Origin: Solobacterium sp.
GTDB lineage: Bacteria > Bacillota_I > Bacilli_A > Erysipelotrichales > Erysipelotrichaceae
DNA length: 23,402 bases
Assembly (NCBI GenBank): GCA_015256775.1
Contig: JABZLM010000019.1
Location: 1-23,402 of the forward strand
Direction of reading: 5' to 3'
Part shown: one piece after another, positions 1 through 6,494 of the stretch
How positions within the stretch are numbered: position 1 is the first letter of the stretch
Layout of the letters: each line of letters starts with the position of its first letter
Notes under the pieces: generated by a model
What the model was told of the DNA's origin: nothing
Database searches by the model: none
The model's input: the letters and a program-made list of their open reading frames with translations, nothing else
Made by a program: the position numbers and the translations under genes

Positions 1-22
1 GCTCTTAGCAATCTAATACAGT

Positions 23-55
23 AGACAGGAACTGGTAAAGCAGCCTGTCTTTTTT
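23..55 (+). terminator. Rho-independent terminator of an off-window upstream gene
   Basis: The arms AGACAGG (23-29) and CCTGTCT (44-50) pair perfectly and run into a T-tract ending at 55. The gene it serves lies off the left edge. One frame of the first 24 bases reads seven codons and then TAG, which could be that gene's tail, but this is too short to claim. The insertion sequence that follows landed in this T-tract. Confidence 0.75.
48..55. repeat. 8-bp target-site duplication, left copy
   Basis: TCTTTTTT at 48-55 is repeated exactly at 1660-1667, directly outside the two inverted ends of the insertion sequence. Eight base pairs is the usual duplication length for ISL3-family elements. Confidence 0.85.
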
Positions 56-121
56 GGTAATTTAAAATAGCGTGGGGTTTTCAAAAAACACGCAATAAAA
101 TCCCATGGGGATAGATATTAT

Positions 122-166
122 AAAAGACAATTCCAAAGAGTGATTCTCTACGGGATTGTCTTTTTG
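122..166. terminator. Hairpin downstream of the transposase gene (bidirectional)
   Basis: AAAGACAAT (123-131 region) pairs with ATTGTCTTT (155-163 region), with A/T-rich tails on both sides. It lies just past the transposase stop codon and inside the element, so it probably ends the transposase transcript and may also block transcription entering from the left. Confidence 0.55.
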
Positions 167-189
167 TCTGGAGAGTAACAATGTATTTA

Positions 190-1500
190 TTATTTTTTCT
201 GTTTACGATTGTATGCTTGAATGTTTGATGTCAATGAGAAGCCAATCCTGTAGTTGAGTGCGTAAATAACACGTGCTCTGAATCTTTCAAAATTACTGAG
301 GCCATTTGATATCATAATAAATTCTCGCATCTTTTGATTAAGACTCTCAGCGAGTGCATTAGACTGTTTTCTATCTTCTGTTGGTCTTTGAAATGAATTG
401 CATATTTCTTCAAACCAATTTTCCAATAAATTAATGAACTCGCTATAACATACCAGTCTAGATTCTTTAAAATACCTAATTAAATCTGTGAGTTCTTCAA
501 TACATTCTGGATAAGTAGAGTTTCTATTAAAATATCTATAATCTTCCTTTAACTCATAGGCCTTTTTGAGTATCGGGTTGAGATTGAAAAGTGCGTCATA
601 TAGATCTCGATAGTTCATCTTCTGACGAAAGAAATGATTATATTTAGGTTCGTTATCCAGAAAGCAATCTGTTTCCAAGAGGTGGTGAAAGTGCTTGAAC
701 AGATAGTAAGCAGGACTTTCTTTAGGAACCTGGTTCATTAAAGATACACGTAATTTTGTAAAACCATCAGAAAGATGTTTGACTACATGGAAAGGATCGA
801 CGGATATCTTACAGTTTGGAAAGTATTTGAGAGAGACTTGTTTATAGGGTTCCCACATATCTATGGTTACATATAAGACACGTTTCCTTTCTTCTAGAGG
901 TATCTTCTCGAGATGTGCTGATAATGTTCGTTTTGAACGATCGGGTAATAATTCATTAAGAACGCGAGCATCATTATCTACAAAAGAACATAGATATGAA
1001 CCACCATATTTGGACATATTAGAATGAAGCTCATCAATTCCTAGATTGGTTGGTAGAGTTAACCTTGGGACTTGAATGAAACTGTCGGCATATAGTTGGA
1101 CAGTAGTAACCGAGGTATTATACCTTTCGGAAATATCTTTATAGGATAGATGTAGATTTTGAAAGTCAGCAGCAATCTTATAAAGTACAGCATAGGTTTG
1201 ATGGAAATATTCAGGCCCAAAAGGATTATCTTCACAAAATGTTTTAAAACAATCCTTACAAGTATAGCGTCTACGCTTCCAATGAATAGAAGAAGGTGTA
1301 TCACCTAAAGGAAGGTGATTATAAGTTCTATGAATATAACCCTTAGAGACTGCAGGGCCACCACAGTAAGGACAGGTTGGGTGTTGGTTTACCAGTGTGA
1401 TATATACAAAAAGACGGTCTTCCTTACGTATCGCATCGATTTCTTGAATTGAATCTGATGTTAGATTTAAGGTTGACGTGATAAAATCATGAATAGCCAT
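190..1500 (-). CDS. ISL3-family transposase
   Basis: This 436-aa protein catalyses DNA cut-and-join for the surrounding element. The N-terminal zinc-ribbon-like region has Cys pairs CPYC (43-46) and CKDC (81-84), as in the zf-ISL3 DNA-binding domain. A helix-turn-helix-like segment follows at about 115-140. The DDE nuclease core shows GIDE (D156), TIDMWEPY (D213), VDPFHVVKH (D235) and SNALAESLNQKMR (E385). D156, D235 and E385 are the likeliest catalytic triad by analogy with the family. Length is normal for ISL3 and no frameshift is seen. A GGAGGT SD site lies 8-9 nt before the ATG. An inverted repeat and a terminator upstream probably restrain expression. Confidence 0.93.
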   Translation of the reverse strand: MAIHDFITSTLNLTSDSIQEIDAIRKEDRLFVYITLVNQHPTCPYCGGPAVSKGYIHRTYNHLPLGDTPSSIHWKRRRYTCKDCFKTFCEDNPFGPEYFHQTYAVLYKIAADFQNLHLSYKDISERYNTSVTTVQLYADSFIQVPRLTLPTNLGIDELHSNMSKYGGSYLCSFVDNDARVLNELLPDRSKRTLSAHLEKIPLEERKRVLYVTIDMWEPYKQVSLKYFPNCKISVDPFHVVKHLSDGFTKLRVSLMNQVPKESPAYYLFKHFHHLLETDCFLDNEPKYNHFFRQKMNYRDLYDALFNLNPILKKAYELKEDYRYFNRNSTYPECIEELTDLIRYFKESRLVCYSEFINLLENWFEEICNSFQRPTEDRKQSNALAESLNQKMREFIMISNGLSNFERFRARVIYALNYRIGFSLTSNIQAYNRKQKK

Positions 1501-1508
1501 GTAGGGCT

Positions 1509-1558
1509 ACCTCCATTTCTATTTGATTCTCCAGACAAGAAGATAATAGCATGGAGGT
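1509..1558 (-). promoter_or_regulatory. Inverted repeat hiding the transposase ribosome-binding site
   Basis: On the minus strand an 8-base arm ACCTCCAT (1558-1551) is followed 34 nt later by its exact complement ATGGAGGT (1516-1509), which contains the transposase SD site. A minus-strand TATAAT at 1567-1562 would start transcription around 1555, inside the first arm. The IS's own transcript would therefore carry an incomplete stem, while read-through RNA from outside would form it fully. IS10 and IS50 control read-through translation in this way. Structure seen; function inferred. Confidence 0.55.
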
Positions 1559-1561
1559 TTT

Positions 1562-1567
1562 ATTATA
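1562..1567 (-). promoter_or_regulatory. Likely -10 box of the transposase promoter
   Basis: The minus strand reads TATAAT here, about 62-67 nt upstream of the transposase ATG. No good TTGACA-like box is present at the normal spacing, so the promoter is probably weak, as is common for transposases. Confidence 0.4.
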
Positions 1568-1582
1568 TTTTGGTCTCCCCAC

Positions 1583-1612
1583 AAAAAATGAGCACGATGA
1601 TTTTTCGTGCCC
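1583..1612 (-). terminator. Terminator-like hairpin guarding the IS right end
   Basis: GCACGA (1592-1597) and TCGTGC (1605-1610) pair around a 7-nt loop. Minus-strand reading then continues into TCATTTTTTG. Transcription entering from the right, toward the transposase gene, would meet this hairpin and U-tract before reaching the transposase promoter. Confidence 0.5.
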
Positions 1613-1659
1613 ACAAAAGTTTATAGCCTATCCCCAACCCCATGAGATTTTAAAGTGCC

Positions 1660-1667
1660 TCTTTTTT
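1660..1667. repeat. 8-bp target-site duplication, right copy
   Basis: TCTTTTTT is identical to 48-55 and marks the right junction of the insertion sequence with the original intergenic DNA. Confidence 0.85.
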
Positions 1668-1698
1668 ATTTATCTAATATTCTTTGAAGATTGGTGCG

Positions 1699-1716
1699 TG
1701 GTATAATAGTCACATG
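1699..1716 (+). promoter_or_regulatory. Extended -10 promoter placing +1 on the ATG (leaderless)
   Basis: TGG-TATAAT (1699-1707) is an extended -10 element. Exactly six bases (AGTCAC) separate TATAAT from the ATG at 1714. Since +1 normally lies seven bases past the -10 hexamer, transcription should begin on the start codon itself. No SD site precedes the ATG. A weak -35 (TTCTTT, 1680-1685) lies 16 bp upstream. Confidence 0.6.
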
Positions 1717-2550
1717 ACAAAAGTAGCGATTTTATATGATTTTGATAAAACACTGTGTGGAAAAGACATGCAGGAATATAGCTTGATTCCTTCTCTAGGC
1801 TATGAAAACCCAAAAGATTTTTGGAAGGAAGTAACTTCTTTAGCTTATGAACATAATATGGATGCGATTAGTGCGTATCTATATCTATTGCAGAAGAAGT
1901 TTGAAGAGATGGGTCAACCACTTACAAAACAACAATTTGAAGGCGTAGGAAAGGGCATTGTTTTGTATAATGGCGTAGATACTTGGTTTAAGCGAATAAA
2001 TAAATATGGTAAGAAATTAGGGCTTGAAGTAGAACATTACATTATCTCAAGTGGTATGAAGGAAATCATTGAGAATGTAACAGTTGCGGATGCGTTTAAA
2101 CATATTTATGCATGTAGCTATTTCTACGATGAAAATGGATTTGCTAGATGGCCAGCACAAATTGTAAACTACACAACAAAGACACAATATATCTTCCGCA
2201 TCAATAAACAAGTCTTAGATGAAAATGACTCGGAAGACCTAAATACTTATATTGATCCAAAACTACGACCCATCCCATTAACGAAAATGGTTTATGTTGC
2301 GGATGGTTTAACAGATGTACCGTGTATGCGTCTTGTAAAAGAGTATGGTGGTCGTTCGATTGCAGTCTATAATGAAAAATCCGCGAAGGCAAAAAAGATT
2401 GCGGAAAAACTCATTCGTGAAGAACGTGCAAACTACATGGTGAAAGCAGACTACAGTGAAGGCTCAGAAATGGAAACACTAATGAAGATGATACTCAATC
2501 ACATGAGTGCAGATAGTGCATTAGAAGCTTTGGAAGGCAAAATCAAATAA
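1714..2550 (+). CDS. HAD-superfamily phosphatase (phosphoserine phosphatase-like)
   Basis: This 278-aa cytosolic hydrolase is of the haloacid dehalogenase type. Motif I is DFDKTL (D9 nucleophile, D11), motif II is ISSG (S112/S113), a Lys near 156 may be motif III, and motif IV is VADGLTDVP (D197, D201). The C1-type cap between motifs I and II and the overall order resemble the phosphoserine-phosphatase branch, but the substrate cannot be read from sequence. I start it at 1714 because motif I then sits at the N-terminus. An upstream TTG at 1684 would add ten residues encoded across the promoter. The next gene follows after 14 nt, so the two are probably cotranscribed. Confidence 0.8.
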   Translation: MTKVAILYDFDKTLCGKDMQEYSLIPSLGYENPKDFWKEVTSLAYEHNMDAISAYLYLLQKKFEEMGQPLTKQQFEGVGKGIVLYNGVDTWFKRINKYGKKLGLEVEHYIISSGMKEIIENVTVADAFKHIYACSYFYDENGFARWPAQIVNYTTKTQYIFRINKQVLDENDSEDLNTYIDPKLRPIPLTKMVYVADGLTDVPCMRLVKEYGGRSIAVYNEKSAKAKKIAEKLIREERANYMVKADYSEGSEMETLMKMILNHMSADSALEALEGKIK

Positions 2551-2564
2551 AGAGGGATAGATTA

Positions 2565-3254
2565 ATGACAAACGCAGAGAGATTTTTAAATGCCTATGCA
2601 CAATGTGAGAAGAAGTTAGCAGAACTAGCAGAACAGCCAAAATATATTCCATTCTCACAACTTGTTGCACGATGTGCAAATCGAAGTAGAGTCGTCGCAA
2701 TCAACCAACAATCCCTACGTGAGTACAGTGAATTGCGTAACGCAATTGTACATATTCGTGGTAGCGAAAAAGAGATTATCGCAGAACCATGCGATAGTGT
2801 AACAGAGGATATTGAACGTATTGCAAAGCTATTAACGGATCCACATGATATTTTAAAGTATGCAAGCATGCCTGTTAAAACAGTGCATATCGATACAAGT
2901 ATTCGTGATGCTTTTCAACTGATGCAAGAAATGGACACATCAAAGCTTCCAGTATATAAGGGGCGAAATTTTGTGGGAATGATTACGTTAGATGAAATTG
3001 CAAAAGTTGCGATGCAAGGAAGAACAGATAATACAGTTGTATCAGATATTATCTCTTCTACCAAAAATTCTAGAGTTGTATTTACTTCGAAGAGTAATAA
3101 TGTGGATGTTGTATTACGTTATTTCGATAAGGCAAGAGATGAAGGTATTACGCTACTAGCAATCCTAATCACCGAATCAGGAAAGCCTAGTGAAAAACCT
3201 ATCGGAATTATCACAACAGCTGACTTACCAAATATCTTAAATATTTATGCATAA
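2565..3254 (+). CDS. HEPN-like domain fused to a CBS-domain pair
   Basis: This is a 229-aa soluble protein. Residues 1-95 are helical, with R58-N-A-I-V-H63, which fits the RNxxxH (R-X4-H) motif of HEPN domains; in many members that motif forms an RNase site. Residues about 100-229 form two CBS repeats (first about 103-155, second about 160-229, ending near the GIITTADL segment), which usually bind adenine nucleotides. A nucleotide-sensing module may therefore control an RNA-binding or RNA-cleaving module (inference). An AGAGGGA SD site lies before the ATG, and the gene follows the HAD phosphatase by 14 nt. HEPN folds also occur in non-catalytic proteins, so nuclease activity is unproven. Confidence 0.7.
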   Translation: MTNAERFLNAYAQCEKKLAELAEQPKYIPFSQLVARCANRSRVVAINQQSLREYSELRNAIVHIRGSEKEIIAEPCDSVTEDIERIAKLLTDPHDILKYASMPVKTVHIDTSIRDAFQLMQEMDTSKLPVYKGRNFVGMITLDEIAKVAMQGRTDNTVVSDIISSTKNSRVVFTSKSNNVDVVLRYFDKARDEGITLLAILITESGKPSEKPIGIITTADLPNILNIYA

Positions 3255-3284
3255 AAAATAATAGGGTGAATGCCCTATTATTTT
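3255..3284. terminator. Bidirectional terminator between convergent genes
   Basis: A perfect 12-bp stem, AAAATAATAGGG (3255-3266) and CCCTATTATTTT (3273-3284), closes a 6-nt loop. Poly-A and poly-T flanks suit termination in both directions. The minus-strand gene's stop codon (3278-3280) lies inside the stem. Confidence 0.85.
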
Positions 3285-4261
3285 AGTTCGAATTGTAGTG
3301 ATGCTTGACCATCTTTGTAATGCAAGTGCAACATTGCACCATTGATCATTGTGATGCGTGGTACAGTATGACCGATATCCGCATCATAGATAACTGGTAT
3401 ATCTTGTAATGCATGTTTAATTGCATCTTCATAACTTAATCCAGTACTATTGGATTCAAAACAGGTTCTACCAATAATGATTGCTTTTGTTGTTTGAAAC
3501 CAGCCTATATACTTCATCTGTAAAAGTGTACGGTAAAGTGTTTCACTATTCATTGCAAAGTTATCGAAATACCAAATAATACCATCATTACGATAACGTT
3601 CGATAAACTGTAATGTACCATCGTATGGTGTGCCAATTAAATCTTTCAATACATCAATACAACCACCGATACATCTACCTTCTACATCGATTGTATTTGA
3701 AGTGGACTTCCAGATACTATCTTTATCATAGATAATATCATCACTGAAGAATGGTGGCTGTTCCATGCGACGTGGATAGTTGTGTTGTACAACTAAATCA
3801 CCTTTTAGAATCGCAAGATTTCCCTCTAAATAATCGGGAGTAGGGGTTGCGTAGTAATCACCTGCGTTTTCTCCATAGAGTGTTGCGATATCGTATTTTG
3901 TTGTAATTGGATATACAAGCCCAGTTGGATCAGAAGCACCCATAATCCACTTTGGATTTTCTTGAATGATAGATGGGTTTAAATGAGGAAGGATATCAAA
4001 CAAGAAGTCACCTCCAGTTGCGGCCATCATCATATCTACATCTTGATCGAGTAAGAGTTCTTCAACTTCTTTTGCACGAATGATTGAAGTATTACTTGGT
4101 TCAGTTTCATTGCGTACAGATGCAGTTTCTTTTGTTTGATAACCATACGCATGCAGGTTATCGATTGAACGCTTATATTTCTGTATAAATTTTCCAACAC
4201 CTGAACTTGGTGCGCAAATGCCGATTGTATCTCCTTGTTTTATGAATTTAGGATATTTCAT
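3278..4261 (-). CDS. S66-family LD-carboxypeptidase-like peptidase
   Basis: This 327-aa protein of the LdcA/MccF peptidase fold would cleave L,D- (or related amide) bonds, typically trimming murein tetrapeptides in the cytosol or inactivating microcin-like nucleotides. The serine nucleophile is S110 in GASDPTG, matching GxSDxT, and the catalytic His is H298 in IGHTVP. The Glu of the Ser-Glu-His triad is expected in a (L/Y)-(L/F)-E motif, but the segment reads IIWYFDNFAMN, with D233 at that place. There is no signal peptide, so it should be cytosolic. The start is supported by AAGGAGA about 8 nt before the ATG and TATAAT at 4287-4282. The Asp may lower or change activity (inference). Confidence 0.82.
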   Translation of the reverse strand: MKYPKFIKQGDTIGICAPSSGVGKFIQKYKRSIDNLHAYGYQTKETASVRNETEPSNTSIIRAKEVEELLLDQDVDMMMAATGGDFLFDILPHLNPSIIQENPKWIMGASDPTGLVYPITTKYDIATLYGENAGDYYATPTPDYLEGNLAILKGDLVVQHNYPRRMEQPPFFSDDIIYDKDSIWKSTSNTIDVEGRCIGGCIDVLKDLIGTPYDGTLQFIERYRNDGIIWYFDNFAMNSETLYRTLLQMKYIGWFQTTKAIIIGRTCFESNSTGLSYEDAIKHALQDIPVIYDADIGHTVPRITMINGAMLHLHYKDGQASLQFELK

Positions 4262-4281
4262 AGTTGGTCTCCTTAAATCGT

Positions 4282-4287
4282 ATTATA
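4282..4287 (-). promoter_or_regulatory. -10 box of the LD-carboxypeptidase gene
   Basis: The minus strand reads TATAAT, followed by a short leader containing AAGGAGA and then the ATG at 4261. The -35 position falls inside the hairpin at 4297-4321 and matches poorly. Confidence 0.5.
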
Positions 4288-4296
4288 CATAAAATA

Positions 4297-4321
4297 ACCA
4301 TCGGTGGGGAGCCGATGGTTA
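4297..4321. other. Strong hairpin in the 4262-4509 intergenic region
   Basis: AACCATCGG and CCGATGGTT form a perfect 9-bp stem around a 7-nt loop. On the minus strand the stem is followed by TTATTTTAT, a modest U-rich tail, so it could terminate a minus-strand transcript just before the LD-carboxypeptidase promoter. On the plus strand no T-tract follows. Confidence 0.5.
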
Positions 4322-4341
4322 AGTAAATCTCATTATTATTT

Positions 4342-4363
4342 ATAAATTGGGGGGGGAATTTAT
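4342..4363. repeat. G8 homopolymer inside a perfect 7-bp inverted repeat
   Basis: ATAAATT (4342-4348) and AATTTAT (4357-4363) flank eight consecutive G (4349-4356). A run of eight G is rare in such AT-rich DNA and is a typical substrate for replication slippage. It lies directly before the small open reading frame at 4362. Confidence 0.6.
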
Positions 4364-4451
4364 GAATTTAAGAAATAATTTAATTACTGTACTACATTCT
4401 AGCCACTCTTTAGTAACTCTGTTCTACGTCCTCCTTTCTGTTTACAGTTAA
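4362..4451 (+). CDS. Possible 29-residue hydrophobic peptide
   Basis: ATG at 4362 opens 29 codons ending in TAA at 4449-4451. The G8 tract ends five bases upstream and could act as a G-rich, wobble-paired SD site. The product would be Leu/Val/Ser-rich and hydrophobic in its C-terminal half, like a leader peptide or small membrane peptide. A TTAAGT-N16-TATAAA promoter-like pair (4319-4346) precedes it. I recognise no family. A chance reading frame is quite possible. Confidence 0.22.
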   Translation: MNLRNNLITVLHSSHSLVTLFYVLLSVYS

Positions 4452-4551
4452 TACTATAAAATGAATATGTTAAGAAAATAAGAAGGCTATGTGAACTTTA
4501 TCTGAACAAATGATGTGTTCAATCACATATTTCACTAGAATTAATAGATGG

Positions 4552-4566
4552 TATAATAACTCTATG
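4552..4566 (+). promoter_or_regulatory. Promoter placing +1 on the ATG (leaderless)
   Basis: TATAAT (4552-4557) is preceded by TGG as an extended -10 and followed by exactly six bases (AACTCT) before the ATG at 4564. No SD site is present. A weak TTTCAC -35-like box lies about 16 bp upstream. Confidence 0.6.
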
Positions 4567-6369
4567 AAAATAGAAAATAAAATCTGTAAAACAGGCATGG
4601 CTCTAATTCTAGCTGTTGGAGTTCTTGGCTGTACGGTAAAAAAAGATTCGGTATCTACACATACAGTAAATGATGGTAACTATACAGGAATTGGGAATGG
4701 TTACAATGGTTATGTAACAGTATCTGCATCTTTCCGTAATGGGCTGTTAACAAATGTAATTGTGACGGATGAACAGGAGACAGATGCAGTATCTGATGCG
4801 GCGTTAACTAAGATTCCTGAATATGTAATCGATGATCAATCTTTAAATGTTGATGTATCTACAGGTGCAACACAGACTTCAAAAGCAGTACTAGAAGCGA
4901 TTGGAAATGCGATAACTGCTGCCAATGGAAATGTAGAGGAGTGGCAGAAGGATTGTACTGGGAAAAATAAAGAGAAGGTCATTGAAGAAGAATCGGATGT
5001 AACAGTTGTTGGTGGTGGTGCTGCAGGTATCGCTACAGTGTTACGACTTCAGGAAAAAGGATATACGACAAGCTTGATTGAAAAGGATAGTGAGATTGGT
5101 GGTTCATTACGCTACTATGCCAATAGTGGACAAATTGTTGCAGGATCCACGAAGGCAAATCTAGAGGGTGTTGATACTGCAAGTACATTGGCAGAAGATA
5201 TCACTGCTTATAGTAATCAAACAAATAGTCCAACTTTAAGTCAATTATTTGAAGATCAGATAGGTGAAACTGTAGATTGGCAATCAAAGATTCTAGGAAT
5301 TACATTTGATAAAAAGATAGGATATGTACCTACGGATGGTTTATCCTTAAAATCTGTCATGATGTATGATGAATCGAGTGGTGAAATCGATGACTTACTA
5401 CAGAAAGAAGTGAAGGTATCTGGTTCTAGTGTTCATACTAATGCAGGTATCATTGGCTTGCGTTATGATGAAAGTGGCAAGGTTATTGGTGTAAGGGCGA
5501 AGAAGTCTAATGGTGATATTATTGAGACAACATCAAAGTATGTTGTTCTAGCAACAGGAACTTCTGCTGGAAATTTGAATTTGATTCCTGAGCGTGATCG
5601 TAATTCAAATTATCTAGGTCTTAAGACAAATTCAGGTGATGCGTTAGCACTTGCAAGAGATGCTGAACATCCGTATCACATAGAAGATGGTTCGGTGGTA
5701 TATAACTATTTAGGCTATAGTGTACGTGATATTACATTGGATACATATCTTGCGACAAAGTCTGTTCTTGAAAAAGGTGTTGCGTTAATCAATAATAATG
5801 GAGAGCGTTTCATCGATGAGACAGAACCGTATAATCAAATCTCTGAATCGATTCACAACCAGAATAATGCGACTTCTTATCTTGTAATGAATGAAGATGT
5901 CTATGAAGAATGGAAGAAGAAATTACTTACAACAGCCACTATCTCTAAGGCTGATGTAAAATATCTACAGTCAATGTATGGTATCGTTCCATTTAGTGGA
6001 GAAACATTAAGTGAGGCTGCACTTTCAGCTGATTTAGATGCACAGAAGTTAGTACAAACAATCAACTACCATAACTTAGAAATTGAAGCTTCTAGTACGA
6101 GTATAATGGGCAAAATTGACCCAGATGAACCTACATGCATTATTCCCCTAAATAAATATCGCTATGAAACAACAGGTGGTTTAAAGGTGGATGATCACTT
6201 AAATATTCTAGATGGTAGTGGTGCTTCAACGTTAAATGTATTTGCGGCAGGTAGTATTGCAGGAAATGTATTTGGTGAAAAGATGCCAGGAGGAGCAGGA
6301 CTTGCATGGGCATTTATGTCTGGAAAGTATGTCGCAGATGAAATTGTAAGTGCCTTACAAGAAAAATAA
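4564..6369 (+). CDS. Flavinylated FAD-dependent reductase lipoprotein (fumarate/urocanate reductase superfamily)
   Basis: This is a 601-aa exported flavoprotein. The lipobox GVLGC places a lipidated Cys at 23, so it should be anchored outside the membrane. Residues about 36-120 are an FMN_bind domain with DVSTGAT (T103), the ApbE-type covalent FMN site. Residues 146-601 are an FAD-binding reductase domain with VVGGGAAG (148-155) and a C-terminal TTGG...GSIAGNVFGEKMPGGAG segment. FMN would pass electrons to FAD to reduce an alkene or similar acceptor. By eye against fumarate reductase, the catalytic Arg after GxRF aligns with Y423, the TTGG His with E535, and the C-terminal Arg with K573. The substrate is therefore probably not fumarate. 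The start at 4564 is set by the leaderless promoter; upstream codons overlap it. Confidence 0.82.
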   Translation: MKIENKICKTGMALILAVGVLGCTVKKDSVSTHTVNDGNYTGIGNGYNGYVTVSASFRNGLLTNVIVTDEQETDAVSDAALTKIPEYVIDDQSLNVDVSTGATQTSKAVLEAIGNAITAANGNVEEWQKDCTGKNKEKVIEEESDVTVVGGGAAGIATVLRLQEKGYTTSLIEKDSEIGGSLRYYANSGQIVAGSTKANLEGVDTASTLAEDITAYSNQTNSPTLSQLFEDQIGETVDWQSKILGITFDKKIGYVPTDGLSLKSVMMYDESSGEIDDLLQKEVKVSGSSVHTNAGIIGLRYDESGKVIGVRAKKSNGDIIETTSKYVVLATGTSAGNLNLIPERDRNSNYLGLKTNSGDALALARDAEHPYHIEDGSVVYNYLGYSVRDITLDTYLATKSVLEKGVALINNNGERFIDETEPYNQISESIHNQNNATSYLVMNEDVYEEWKKKLLTTATISKADVKYLQSMYGIVPFSGETLSEAALSADLDAQKLVQTINYHNLEIEASSTSIMGKIDPDEPTCIIPLNKYRYETTGGLKVDDHLNILDGSGASTLNVFAAGSIAGNVFGEKMPGGAGLAWAFMSGKYVADEIVSALQEK

Positions 6370-6376
6370 ATGAAAG

Positions 6377-6412
6377 AGTATGTATGAACTTCAAGTCATG
6401 CGTACTTTTTTT
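6377..6412 (+). terminator. Terminator of the flavoprotein reductase gene
   Basis: AGTATGTATGA and TCATGCGTACT pair with two G-U wobbles around a short loop, and seven T follow. It starts eight bases after the stop codon. Confidence 0.75.
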
Positions 6413-6440
6413 GATGGATTGGTTGTATCATTAATACGGT

Positions 6441-6470
6441 TTTACAATCCAAAAATAAATCTGTTATAGT
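6441..6470 (+). promoter_or_regulatory. Promoter of the CLC transporter gene
   Basis: TTTACA (6441-6446) and TATAGT (6465-6470) are separated by 18 bp. The leader then contains AAGGGGAAG just before the ATG at 6495. No fluoride riboswitch is recognisable in the short leader. Confidence 0.6.
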
Positions 6471-6494
6471 ATGGTACGCAAGGGGAAGTAAGAT

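Larger units (their letters stand above)
56..1659 (-). mobile_element. Complete ISL3-family insertion sequence
   Basis: This 1604-bp element is bounded by imperfect inverted repeats at 56-79 and 1636-1659. Read inward, 19 of 24 positions match, including the shared TTTAAAAT and TGGGGTT blocks, and both ends begin with GG as in many ISL3 elements. The flanks carry the perfect 8-bp duplication TCTTTTTT. A second IR-like block at 96-110 matches the complement of 1638-1652 at 14 of 15 positions, which could be a subterminal transposase-binding site. The only gene is a full-length transposase on the minus strand. Intact ends, duplication and open reading frame suggest recent insertion and possible activity (inference). 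Confidence 0.9.

Noticed and set aside
6412..6494. Possible fluoride riboswitch before the CLC gene (a GATGG string at about 6413)
   Set aside because: The other conserved parts of the crcB motif, including the distal CTGATG block and pairing stems, are absent, and the string lies upstream of the -35 box, so it would not be transcribed with the gene.
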